From Desulfovibrio oxyclinae DSM 11498 (lineage in GTDB: Bacteria > Desulfobacterota > Desulfovibrionia > Desulfovibrionales > Desulfovibrionaceae), in NCBI RefSeq assembly GCF_000375485.1, contig NZ_AQXE01000009.1:89879-153878 (forward strand): a DNA stretch of 64,000 nucleotides, in the 5' to 3' direction. Position 1 is the first letter of the stretch. Every line of letters starts with the position of its first letter. The notes under the pieces were generated by a model, which saw nothing but the letters and a program-made list of their open reading frames with translations, was not told where the DNA came from and ran no database searches. This document shows, piece by piece, positions 36,679 to 45,400 of the stretch. The position numbers and the translations under genes are program-made.

Positions 36679-37443
36679 CTACCAGGTACGATAATTGTCG
36701 GGAAGAATGAAAAAATCCACACGCCGGTTAATGCGGCGGTTGGCTTCGGTGGTACTGGGAAGGATTGGTTTTGCGCTGGCGTATCCCACGGCTTTGAGCC
36801 GGTCCGGATCAAGGCCCGAGTGTTCGACGATCCAGCGCAGACATGCGGCCGCCCTTGCCGCGGAAAGCTCCCAATTGGAACGGAAGACCCCGGAAGTAGG
36901 TCTTTCCCCGTCCGTATGCCCGCGAATCACGCAATTATAGGATTCGCGCTCCTGCAACACCTCGATGACGCCGCCAAGAATACGTTCGGCCTCCGACCGG
37001 TTGAGCTCGGCGGACCCTTTCGGAAACAGCGCTGAGTTGCTCACACGGAACATCACACCGGATTTTTCGTTGCTGACTCTTGCGGTCTTTGTCAGGTCCT
37101 TGGCCCGTATGTACTCTTTGAGACGCACGCCTATCTCGACAAGTTGCCGGTTCTCGGCCTTCCTGTCCTCGAATGTGAGCTTGGTTTGTGCATAGGGAAT
37201 GTTTGTGACCATTTCGTCCTTCTGCACACCCATGGACTCCTGAATGGCACCCATGAGAATCTTGAAGTTCTTGATGTCCTGCGTGGTAAAGGAAAGAAGA
37301 AGAACGAAAAAGCACAGCAACAACGTGACCATGTCGGCAAAAGTCGCCATCCACGGCGGAATCCCCTCCTCCGGTGGAGGCGGTTCAGGGGCCTTTCTGG
37401 CCGGAGCAGGCTGCTGGGCCTGAGGATTCTTGTCGGATGCCAT
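36679..37443 (-). CDS. MotB-like flagellar motor / OmpA-domain protein (second copy)
   Basis: A 254-residue protein with a Pro/Ala-rich N-terminal tail, a plug-and-membrane segment PPWMATFADMVTLLLCFFVLL containing the proton-channel Asp, and a C-terminal OmpA-type peptidoglycan-binding domain (GHTDGERPTSGVFRSNWELSAARA). It anchors the stator to the cell wall. It lies 18 bases downstream of another motB-like gene and the two are similar in layout, so one probably arose by duplication. With MotA it could form an alternative or hetero-stator. Confidence 0.88.
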   Translation of the reverse strand: MASDKNPQAQQPAPARKAPEPPPPEEGIPPWMATFADMVTLLLCFFVLLLSFTTQDIKNFKILMGAIQESMGVQKDEMVTNIPYAQTKLTFEDRKAENRQLVEIGVRLKEYIRAKDLTKTARVSNEKSGVMFRVSNSALFPKGSAELNRSEAERILGGVIEVLQERESYNCVIRGHTDGERPTSGVFRSNWELSAARAAACLRWIVEHSGLDPDRLKAVGYASAKPILPSTTEANRRINRRVDFFILPDNYRTW

Positions 37444-37461
37444 GATGTCTGTATAGGCCCG

Positions 37462-38220
37462 CTACCAGGCATCCCGCTGCGGCATGTGCAGGTAGAATTC
37501 CACGCGCTGGTTTTTGAGCCTGTTTTCCTTGCTGTCGTTCGGCACGGCAGGGCGCGTATCCGCGTACCCCACGGCCTTGGCCCTGTTGATCGGGAAATTG
37601 CCGTTTTTCAGAATGTAGTCCAGTGCAACCGCAGCCCGTGCCGCGGAAAGCTCCCAGTTGGACGGATACATGCCGCCTGTCACCGGCACATCATCGGTAT
37701 GACCACGAACCACCAGATTCAGCCGGTAATCCTTGAGAAGCTTGATTATCTTATCCAGAACGTCTCCGGCATCGGATCGAAGGCGAGACGAATTCGGTTC
37801 GAATAGACGGCTTGCTCTCGTGTTGAAAATGACCCCGTCACGGTCAGAGGTCACGCCCATGCCCTTCTTTAACTCACCGTCGTCATCCTCGAAAAGCGAC
37901 TTGATGCGCATGATCACGCCAAGCAACAACCGTTCGTCCTGATTGATCCTCGATATGGCCTTCTGCGCCTTCTTCGAGGTGCTGAACATGGCCATGTCTT
38001 CAGACTTGGCGCGCACTTCCTGAACACCGAAGGCATCCTTAAGGGAACCGAGCGCGTCACGGAATTTCTCGACATTCTGGTTGGCAAACGAGAGCAGCAG
38101 CACAAAAAAGCACAGCAGCAGCGTCATCATGTCGGCGAAGGTCGCCATCCATGGTGGTAGCCCCTCATCCGGCGGAGGCGGCTGCGCTTTCTTTCTTGCT
38201 TCGCCCGCTTCATCGGACAT
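37462..38220 (-). CDS. motB: Flagellar motor stator protein MotB
   Basis: A 252-residue protein with the plug-membrane segment PPWMATFADMMTLLLCFFVLL (channel Asp) and the OmpA-like domain VRGHTDDVPVTGGMYPSNWELSAARA. It lies 24 bases downstream of motA, in the canonical motA-motB order, hence the gene name. The segment after the membrane helix contains VQEVRAKSEDMAMFSTSKK, a likely plug/linker. Together with MotA it conducts ions to drive flagellar rotation. Confidence 0.9.
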   Translation of the reverse strand: MSDEAGEARKKAQPPPPDEGLPPWMATFADMMTLLLCFFVLLLSFANQNVEKFRDALGSLKDAFGVQEVRAKSEDMAMFSTSKKAQKAISRINQDERLLLGVIMRIKSLFEDDDGELKKGMGVTSDRDGVIFNTRASRLFEPNSSRLRSDAGDVLDKIIKLLKDYRLNLVVRGHTDDVPVTGGMYPSNWELSAARAAVALDYILKNGNFPINRAKAVGYADTRPAVPNDSKENRLKNQRVEFYLHMPQRDAW

Positions 38221-38244
38221 GCAAACAGACTCCCGAAGAAATGG

Positions 38245-39000
38245 TTATGCACTCTCGTCGCGAAGCGCCGGAGAGAGAAAGGCCTGAAGCTTTTCCTTCA
38301 CCACCGAAGGATGGTCGCCCTTCTGAATGGACGAAACCCCTTCCATCATGATCTGCATGAACAGGGCCTCTTCCTCCGAGCGGTCCTCAAGCTTCTTCGC
38401 AAGAGGCAGGAAGATGACGTTGGCAAGCACCGCGCCGTAGAACGTGGTCAACAGCGCAACGGCCATTGCCGGACCGATGGTCGAAGGGTCTTCGAGGTTT
38501 TGCAGCATGTTCACGAGACCGATGAGTGTCCCGATCATCCCGAAAGCCGGGGCCATGGTGCCAAGCCCCTTGAAAACACCCTGCCCGGTGCGGTGTCGTT
38601 GTTTCATGAAGTCCAGCTCAATCTCCATGACGGACCGCACAAGCTGTTCGCTTGAGCCGTCCACGACCAGCATGACGCCTTTCTTGAGGTACGGGTCCTC
38701 GATGTTCACCTTTTCCAGTGCCACGAGGCTCTCACGGCGAGCCTTGTCCGCGAGTTCGGCAATGGTCTGGATGATATCGTTGGGGTCCGGCGGCGCAAAA
38801 AGAACCGTCTTGAGGCCGACCTTGAACGTCCCGATGACGACCTTGAGCGGAAACATGACGAAAACCGAGGCGAACGTACCGCCAATGACGACGACCACAG
38901 AGGGGATATCCACGAATCCGCCGGGGTTCCCGCCGAGAATGATGGTCGTCACGATAAGGCCAAAACCGCCGACAATGCCGATAAGAGTTGCAATATCCAT
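38245..39000 (-). CDS. motA: Flagellar motor stator protein MotA
   Basis: A 251-residue MotA/PomA-type protein with four membrane helices: two near the N terminus (ATLIGIVGGFGLIVTTIIL and VVVIGGTFASVFVMFPLKV) and two after residue 145 (FKGLGTMAPAFGMIGTLIGLV and MAVALLTTFYGAVLANVIFLPLA). The Pro-containing loop that contacts FliG and the GTMAPAFGMIGTLIG motif are characteristic. First gene of the stator pair, eight bases from fapA upstream. Confidence 0.92.
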   Translation of the reverse strand: MDIATLIGIVGGFGLIVTTIILGGNPGGFVDIPSVVVVIGGTFASVFVMFPLKVVIGTFKVGLKTVLFAPPDPNDIIQTIAELADKARRESLVALEKVNIEDPYLKKGVMLVVDGSSEQLVRSVMEIELDFMKQRHRTGQGVFKGLGTMAPAFGMIGTLIGLVNMLQNLEDPSTIGPAMAVALLTTFYGAVLANVIFLPLAKKLEDRSEEEALFMQIMMEGVSSIQKGDHPSVVKEKLQAFLSPALRDESA

Positions 39001-39008
39001 AGAGTCGC

Positions 39009-40124
39009 TTACTTGATGGCGGCTGGATCGCCGATTTTCACTTCACCGTCTTTGTAATAGAAAAAGACGTCTTCAAGATCTTCCTGCACCTTATGATAGG
39101 CTGGGCCGATACTGATCTCAACGCCTGACCTCACCCGCCCCGGGACCATCACCTTGCATTCGTGAAGCTTTTCAGTCCTGCGCACCCCTTCCCAGAGTCG
39201 GGCGCGCTTGGCCATGCATTCACGAATCTGCTTTTCGGTTTCCTCAAGCTTCGGGGCATGATCCTTGGCGGGAAAGCCACCCTTTTCGATCTGATTCCTG
39301 CTGTGCTTTGCGTCGGCCCGGAGTCGCTTCAGCCGTGCATGCAGATTGGTATCCACAAAAAGCATCATGGGATGATACCCGAGCAGGATGGACATGTCCG
39401 CATCCAGCCCGCCGCCGAGCTGCTCCCCTACATAGACATACTTGTGGCAATAAACCTCGCTGCCCTGCATTCGACCGCCGACGGCAAGCCGTTCGCCGCA
39501 AAAGACCTTGCTGTGCATGATGGAACCGCGAACCAGAACGTTTCGCTTGCTCTTGAGGGTGGCCATTTCGCAAAAAGACAGCTTCATGTCGCCGCCGGAT
39601 TCAAGAAAGGCGCGCCCCTGTCCTTTGACGCCGCCACGGCACAAGAGCTGATCATGCGTCCTTACAGTCGCCCCTTCCAACTGCCCCTGGATGTCGATAT
39701 CCTTGGCATGGACGTCGAATCCGGCACGGATGGAACCATAGACATTCAAGGAGCCGACAAAACGGATATTGCCGGTATTGAAGTCGAGATCACGCCGAAC
39801 GTTCAGGGTCTGCTTTACGGTAATCCGCCCGTCCATGTAGAGAACGTAGCCGTTGACGGCGGCATAGAGCTTTTCCGGCTGACTTCGCCTCAGGCCAGTC
39901 CCTCTGCCGGCAGGGAACACGCCTTCTTCCAGAACAAATCGTTCTTCCAGCTGCTTGGCCTCTTCCTCGGAGACTTCCACGAGCTCGGCAAGCAACTGTC
40001 CCTCCACCACGTTCTGGACGTAGTCGAGCTGATAATGATCCACACTCCCATCCTCGTGCTTTCGGGGCTGAAGACGGGTGTAGTCGAAATCAGGGTCGAA
40101 ATGATGCTTCAGAAAGAACGGCAT
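39009..40124 (-). CDS. FapA family (DUF342) protein
   Basis: A 371-residue protein with a right-handed beta-helix core: INVRRDLD-type repeats from about residue 95 such as NIRFVGSLNVYGSIRAGFDVHAKDIDIQG, and a C-terminal coiled coil (LHARLKRLRADAKHSRNQ to about residue 310). FapA-type DUF342 proteins are known to link to flagellar or polar organisation in Vibrio; the motA-motB location agrees with a motility link. Start at 40124 has GGGG upstream. Confidence 0.8.
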   Translation of the reverse strand: MPFFLKHHFDPDFDYTRLQPRKHEDGSVDHYQLDYVQNVVEGQLLAELVEVSEEEAKQLEERFVLEEGVFPAGRGTGLRRSQPEKLYAAVNGYVLYMDGRITVKQTLNVRRDLDFNTGNIRFVGSLNVYGSIRAGFDVHAKDIDIQGQLEGATVRTHDQLLCRGGVKGQGRAFLESGGDMKLSFCEMATLKSKRNVLVRGSIMHSKVFCGERLAVGGRMQGSEVYCHKYVYVGEQLGGGLDADMSILLGYHPMMLFVDTNLHARLKRLRADAKHSRNQIEKGGFPAKDHAPKLEETEKQIRECMAKRARLWEGVRRTEKLHECKVMVPGRVRSGVEISIGPAYHKVQEDLEDVFFYYKDGEVKIGDPAAIK

Positions 40125-40264
40125 TGGCCCCTAGTCGTCTTGAGAACAGGTTGCAGTATTGTTCAGAGATGTAATTATCAAAGACTATTTGAATTCCCCC
40201 ATTTCGTCAACGGCTTGCACCGACGACAACGCCAGCGACCAAAATCCAATCGCCTGTAATAAAA

Positions 40265-40290
40265 AGAAAAACCGGATCACTCCGGTTTTT
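40265..40290. terminator. Bidirectional intrinsic terminator
   Basis: AAAAACCGGA and TCCGGTTTTT arms around a short loop. It follows the stop of the small membrane-protein gene on the minus strand and has T tracts in both directions. Confidence 0.85.
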
Positions 40291-40310
40291 CATGCACTCC
40301 ACGTTTCAAA

Positions 40311-40490
40311 CTATCGTTCGGACGGGAAATAAAGATGCACACTGGATCGTGTCAGGAATTCCTCATAATGGTTGGCTTTTTTCATTTCCTTATCAAATTG
40401 CCACTTTCTGCTCTCTTGCATCTGCTGGTAGGTAAACAGTGCACCGAAGCCGGAGAGCAGTATAATCATCAGCATCAGTCTCAATGCCAT
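40311..40490 (-). CDS. Small single-span membrane protein (59 residues)
   Basis: Read on the minus strand from an ATG at 40490 to a TAG at 40311: MALRLMLMIILLSGFGALFT gives one membrane segment, then a charged tail (YQQMQESRKWQFDKEMKK, a middle AN HYEEFLTRSS part and the end FPSER). GGAGG lies one base from the ATG; the TTG two codons later has a better spacing of seven bases and might be the true start. It is followed by a good terminator and lies upstream of fapA on the same strand. The product could be a small flagellar or membrane regulatory peptide; no family is recognised. Confidence 0.6.
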   Translation of the reverse strand: MALRLMLMIILLSGFGALFTYQQMQESRKWQFDKEMKKANHYEEFLTRSSVHLYFPSER

Positions 40491-40865
40491 ACCTCCGGTA
40501 CAATTTGCCCGCCCTGCTGACTAGCAAAAAGCATTCCCGAAGTCCCAAAAAGTCGAAACCAACGACCTTCAACATTCAGGTTATTAAAATCAATAAAAGA
40601 AGCATCTTAAATTTTCTCTAGAAAAACTCTAATACCATTCGACGCCTTATAGGTCATTCTTCTGGACTTCATGAGGCAGCTTTTTCCACCACAGATGGCC
40701 GATTGGCGGCACCTTGCGGGCCGGACATAATCTCTGCCGAATGAAAAAAGCGATTCGGTTGTATACATCGACATCACAACCTAAAGAACAGCAGGCTTGC
40801 AGCCGATAAGGTGTACAAGGAAAACCTGTAATGGGTTATTCATGTTTAACCAGGGAGGGAAGATC
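40491..40865. other. Divergent intergenic region upstream of the flaG-like gene
   Basis: A 375-base AT-rich region. It must hold the promoter of the minus-strand small membrane-protein gene; no good pair was picked out for it. On the plus strand the clearest element is a sigma-28-type promoter at 40782-40809, annotated separately. Confidence 0.5.
40782..40809 (+). promoter_or_regulatory. Sigma-28 (FliA) type promoter
   Basis: TAAAGAAC, a 12-base spacer and GCCGATAA. The -10 box is a perfect match to the flagellar sigma consensus and the -35 has TAAAG; the spacing is one base longer than the usual 11. It ends 57 bases before the flaG-like ATG. Confidence 0.65.
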
Positions 40866-41243
40866 ATGAATATCCCGGAATTGAACAACACCATCGGTAC
40901 CGGGAACTCTCGCGAGGGGGGCGCTGCCCACCCGCGCACTGAGACGGAAAAGGCAACCTCTAGTCCCCGTACAGCGACAAGGACAGACGCTGCGGGAGAG
41001 CGGAAACAGCCTGAACTGAGCAAAGACGAAGCAATCAAGCTCGCCGGCGAAATCCAGAGCAAGCTACAGGAAGGCAACGTCAACGTAGCCTTCAAGGTGG
41101 ATGAAAATCTGGATACAGTTCAGATCGAACTTCGCGACGATGCGGGGAATGTCGTCCGCAAGATTCCGAGCGACGACTTTCTGAAGCTGTCGAAGAATAT
41201 TCGAGAAGGAAGACCTACCGGCTTCCTGAACCGCTCATACTGA
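40866..41243 (+). CDS. flaG: FlaG family flagellar protein
   Basis: A 125-residue protein. The N-terminal part (to about residue 55) is Ser/Thr/Pro-rich and low complexity. The C-terminal domain, KVDENLDTVQIELRDDAGNVVRKIPSDDFLKLSKNI, is FlaG-like, with the I-P-S-x-x-F-L-x-L motif. FlaG affects flagellin filament length in other bacteria. GGGAGGG lies about nine bases before the ATG at 40866, and a sigma-28-type promoter lies upstream. It is followed by a small hypothetical gene after 72 bases. Confidence 0.85.
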   Translation: MNIPELNNTIGTGNSREGGAAHPRTETEKATSSPRTATRTDAAGERKQPELSKDEAIKLAGEIQSKLQEGNVNVAFKVDENLDTVQIELRDDAGNVVRKIPSDDFLKLSKNIREGRPTGFLNRSY

Positions 41244-41272
41244 TTCCTGAACCTCGGCCACTTGCTTTTCTC

Positions 41273-41309
41273 CCTCCGATGCTGCATCATGTTGGTGCAA
41301 CATCGGAGG
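41273..41309 (+). promoter_or_regulatory. Hairpin that sequesters the Shine-Dalgarno of the gene at 41316
   Basis: Arms CCTCCGATG (41273-41281) and CATCGGAGG (41301-41309) pair perfectly; a TGCA/TGCA segment extends the stem across one mismatch, leaving a nine-base loop. The right arm includes the GGAGG at 41305-41309, six bases before the ATG. No T tract follows, so it is not a terminator. In the RNA the ribosome site would be closed until the stem opens. Confidence 0.7.
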
Positions 41310-41315
41310 TCTGCC

Positions 41316-41582
41316 ATGTCCGACATCAGTTTATCGAACAACAGCGTTCAGGCCATGGGCTACGATTCCCAGATCAGGCCGATCGAACTGGAATCCACGT
41401 TCATGCAGGCGGAGGGTGCGGAGATCGATACCGCACGGACCAAGACGGACTCCCCTGACGTGGAAGTTGCTCCGAGGAATACGGGGGAGCACGTGGATAC
41501 CACGAACGATCCCAACACCCGGCGACTCAACGCCATGTTCATGGAAACCGGCGTGGGGTCCATTACCGAGCGTTTGGCCTGA
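41316..41582 (+). CDS. Small hypothetical protein with a sequestered ribosome site
   Basis: An 88-residue protein, MSDISLSNNSVQAMGYDSQ and onward, acidic and Ser/Thr-rich, with no membrane segment or Cys. The C terminus (LNAMFMETGVGSITERLA) looks amphipathic. The ATG is at 41316, with GGAGG six bases upstream but inside a stem-loop. It is downstream of flaG on the same strand with no terminator between, so it may be under the same sigma-28-type promoter. I do not recognise a family; a motility role is only an inference from position. Confidence 0.6.
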   Translation: MSDISLSNNSVQAMGYDSQIRPIELESTFMQAEGAEIDTARTKTDSPDVEVAPRNTGEHVDTTNDPNTRRLNAMFMETGVGSITERLA

Positions 41583-41602
41583 CGAGTTTTCACACAACGC
41601 AA

Positions 41603-41643
41603 TAATCCTCCTGACGGCTTTGCCGTCAGGGGGATTTCTTTTC
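41603..41643 (+). terminator. Intrinsic terminator after the flaG pair
   Basis: AATCCTCCTGACGG and CCGTCAGGGGGATT arms, a short CTTTG loop and a T-rich tail. Confidence 0.8.
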
Positions 41644-41655
41644 CTGTGATTCAGA

Positions 41656-42429
41656 CTATTCGCAGTCCGTGCAAATATTCTGAACTTCTTCCACTATCTC
41701 GATAACCTTGCGCAGCTGCTCTTCCGGCACCGCTCCTTCGACCTTTACGCCGTTGACAAAGAACGTCGGCGTACCGCTAACGCCGAATCCGGCGCCTTCT
41801 TCGGAATCCGCCCTGACGCGGGCCTTGAGCTCGTCACTCATCATGTCCTTCTTGAGTTGCTGCGCATCAATGCCCAGTTCCTCGACAATCTCCATGACCA
41901 CCGGCTCGCCCTTCTCAAAAATCTGCTGCTGTACTTCGAAAAGGCGTTCACCAAATTCCCAGGCCTTTTCCCGATCCTGCTCGGCGACGGCTTCATACAT
42001 GAGCGCCAGCCGATACGCGTTCTGATTTCTGGGAGAATGTTTGAACACGACGCGAACCTTGCCGTCCGATTCTTCAACGATCTTGTTTACGGTCCTCGCG
42101 CCCTTGGAACAGTATGGGCAAAGGAAATCGGAATATTCCACGATGGTGATCGGAGCATTCGGATTGCCGAGAAACGGCCTGTCATCAGATATTTCAGGAC
42201 TCACCGGATCAGCCGCCTGCATCCGCCACTGGTCAACCCTTTGCAAAAGGCGACGCTCCTTGGCACCCTCTTCCACAAGTTCCAGAAGCGCCATCTTGTC
42301 CTGCTTCAGGGCTTCAAGAACAAGAGACGGATTATCCCGAATGGTCTGTTCAACGGTCTTTTTGGAGGCGGTGGCGCAACCGGCAAGCAGCACGCCCACA
42401 GCAAGCACCATTACGAAACGAAGCTTCAT
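41656..42429 (-). CDS. DsbA-family thioredoxin-fold lipoprotein
   Basis: A 257-residue lipoprotein. MKLRFVMVLAVGVLLAGC is a lipoprotein signal with lipobox LAGC. The active-site motif is FLCPYCSKGA (CPYC), preceded by NPNAPITIVEYSD, and the cis-Pro region is GVSGTPTFFVNGVKV. It is a periplasmic disulfide oxidase or isomerase. An N-terminal helical part (about residues 28-85) precedes the thioredoxin domain. The ATG at 42429 has GGGAGAG upstream; the frame extends to 42444 without need. A DsbB partner is not visible here. Confidence 0.88.
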   Translation of the reverse strand: MKLRFVMVLAVGVLLAGCATASKKTVEQTIRDNPSLVLEALKQDKMALLELVEEGAKERRLLQRVDQWRMQAADPVSPEISDDRPFLGNPNAPITIVEYSDFLCPYCSKGARTVNKIVEESDGKVRVVFKHSPRNQNAYRLALMYEAVAEQDREKAWEFGERLFEVQQQIFEKGEPVVMEIVEELGIDAQQLKKDMMSDELKARVRADSEEGAGFGVSGTPTFFVNGVKVEGAVPEEQLRKVIEIVEEVQNICTDCE

Positions 42430-42443
42430 ATGTATCTCTCCCA

Positions 42444-42480
42444 AAAGAAAAGCGGCCCCGGAGAAACCGGAGCCGCTTGT
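42444..42480 (-). terminator. Intrinsic terminator after the PEP synthase-like gene
   Basis: On the minus strand GCGGCTCCGG and CCGGGGCCGC arms (one mismatch), then TTTTCTTTT. It follows the stop at 42495. Confidence 0.8.
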
Positions 42481-42494
42481 TTTCTATTCGATTG

Positions 42495-45400
42495 CTACCA
42501 CTTCTGTTCTCGCTGCTTGGCAAGGGCGGCTTCCTGCTCTTCCCAAGTGGTGAAACCAGCGTGACGCAGTGCGTCTTCCACGGTGTGGCTCCAGTCCCAG
42601 GATGCGTAGATCACCGGCTTGTGGAACATGCCGCGGAACTTCTGCATTTCCTGGCGGTAGAACTCTTCTTTCTGCGTCTCGATGTTGTCGCGCAGCTGTT
42701 CGCTGAAACGGTCGAGTTCGCCTTCATACCATTCCATGAAGTCGTCGGGAGTTTTGTAGCGCTTGAGAATGTGGCTGTAGCCATTTTCGTCAAGCAGCTT
42801 TCTCAGACGGTTCATGTGCTGGGTAGAGAGCCACTTGCCCAGATCGCGGGTCGGGATGTTCTCGGCCTCCAGCTTGGCGACGTCTTCCTTGGTCTGGTGA
42901 TAGGTATCCGGGACTACCGAAGCGGAAACGATACCGGCGATGGAGACGAGGCCGCGCAGGATGAGGCTGTTGGAAACGCCCTGCCCGCAGAAGCCGACCT
43001 TCTTGCCATATTTCTGCCCTGCAAAGATGGTGGACAGGATTGCCCAGACCACTGCGGGATCTTCTTCATCGTAGATGTGCTGCAGACGCGAATTGTCGCG
43101 GTCCGTTGCCAGCACCATCTGGGTCATGTCATTGGAGCCGATGGAGAAGCCGTCAACTTCTTTCAGGAATTCCTTGCAGAGCACGGCGTTTGCCGGAATC
43201 TCGGACATGAGGATGACCTTGAGGCCGTCCTTGCCGGATTCCAGATTGTGCACCTGCTTGAGGTAACGCTTCATGCTGCGGGCTTCTTCGAGGTTGCGGA
43301 CGAACGGGAACATGATGTGCAGGTTCTTTCCGCCGAACATGCCGCGCGCCAGCTTGAAGGCTTCCAGTTCCCAGTCGTGGATATCGCGGGAAACACCGCG
43401 GTAACCCATCATGGGGTTGTCTTCATGCCCTTCGAAGAGCGAGCCGCCCACGAGGTTGCGGTACTCGTTGGTCTTGAAGTCGGTGGTGCGGTAGACGATG
43501 TCCTTTCCGTAGAAGGCCATGGCGAAGAGAGCCAGTCCCTGTGCCAGTGTCTGGATGTAGTTTTCCTTGCCGGTGCGGTATCCGCGAGACTCAAGCAGCT
43601 TGCGGATGCGTTCGGAAAGGGTTTTCACCTCGTCCATTTCGGACTTGAGGCCCATCTTGAGCGCCACTTCGCGACGCAGCTCAGCCACCTTGTTGATGTA
43701 GCCGGTAACTTCGGGGTCGTTGGCAACCTGTTCCACGGTACGCTTGACGTCATCCTTGTGGTCGCGCCATGCCTGCCACGCTTCAGTGTCGCGCTGATCC
43801 GGAGCACCGTCGAGAAGGTCGGTGTAGCCGAGAATGACGGCAACGTGAGCTTCAAGGTCCACGGAGGTCTTGAGCACGTCGAGTCGCTCGGTAGCCATCT
43901 CGATGTGGGTGTCGAGCTTCTTGTCCAGTTCGCGAAGCTTGCGATGCAGCGCCAACACTTCGTCGGTGCCGCGGGCTCCTTCCTGATCGGAGAGGGAATC
44001 CATCTTCTGGGTCAGGCCGGTGATGCGGCCCACGTATTCGCGCAGCTTCAGCGGCAGCGCGATGAGGCCGTCCGCCAGCTGCTCTTTCATGACCTTGGTC
44101 AGGCGAGCGTCCATTTCGGCGAGTTGCTTGCTGACGAGATCATTGAGGGTATCATTGTCGTATGCTTCGAGCGCCATCGGATGAACGCCGATGTTGCCAA
44201 GCATGAACTCGGCACGCAGCAGGCCGACCTCGAAGTCAGGCACGTTGCGCAGGCGGGAGAGGAACAGAGCCTGTCCCACGTCGGCCAGGATCAGGCCGAT
44301 CTTGGTCTTGGTCTCGGGAAGCGCGCTGATGTCGATTTCGCCGCCGACCTCCTCAAGGGGAAGCTGGCCGCGGTAGACCTTGCCGCTGGAACCGTCCACG
44401 GTTATTTCCTGCCCTTCGAGAGAGCGCAGGACTTCGAGACGCTGCAGGCCGATGATCGCTGGAATGCCCAGCTCACGGGAAGTGATGGCCGCGTGACTGG
44501 TATCGCCGCCAACGTCGGCGAGAATGGCGGAGGCGATGCGCATACCCGGCACCATATCCGGGTCGGTGCGTTCGGCCGCGAGGATGTCGCCCTTGTTCAC
44601 CTTGTTCAGCTCAAGAGCGGAACGCAGGAACTTGACCACGCCCTGCCCCGCACCACGGGACGCGCCATTGCCTTCGAGGATGACTTCCGCGCCGACCTTG
44701 GCTTTCTTGTCCACTTCGAGGCGCCGCATGAATATCTTGTGCGGATGCTGCTCGAATTCTTCGTTCCAACGGGTCTCCGGACGAGCCTGCACGAACCACA
44801 GACGGTCCGAAGCGTCGATGCAGAACTCGGTGTCCATGATCATGCCGCCGTAGGCCTGAGAGATGTTGCGCACGCCGCGCGCCACTTCCTCGGCCTGGGC
44901 AATGGACAGGGACCAGCGGAAGACGTCGTTTGCGGGCACCTTCACGCTGTTGGTTCCGGAGCCGTCTTCCTTGTAGACGATCTTCTTTTCCTTGCATCCC
45001 ATGTAGCGCACGACGACTTCGTTGCCGCCTTCGCGCTGGAACACGTAAAACTTGTCGGGGGTGACCATGCCGCCCACGACCGCTTCGCCGAGGCCGTAAC
45101 TGGCATCAATGGAAACGAGGTCATTGCGGTCGGTTCCGCGGCAGCCGGTGGCGGTGTCGGCGCTGAACGCGGTACCGGAGATCACCGGATTGATCATGCG
45201 CATGATGCACACGGAAAGGGAGGTGTGCTCAATGGCCCACTCTTCCTTGGCCTTTTCGGCAATGGAATCGTCACCGGTACGCTCCGCGGTCATGATCGCA
45301 TCGAGGATGGCCTCGCGGCGATAGGTCATGGAACGCAGGTTGTACGCGGAAGAGCAATCCCAGTGATAGGCTTCAAGGCAGGACTCCTCGCCCACGATGT

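Noticed and set aside
40703..40716. Sigma-54-like element TGGCGGCACCTTGC
   Set aside because: The spacing between the GG and GC elements is one base short and no activator site is visible; the sigma-28-type site is better.
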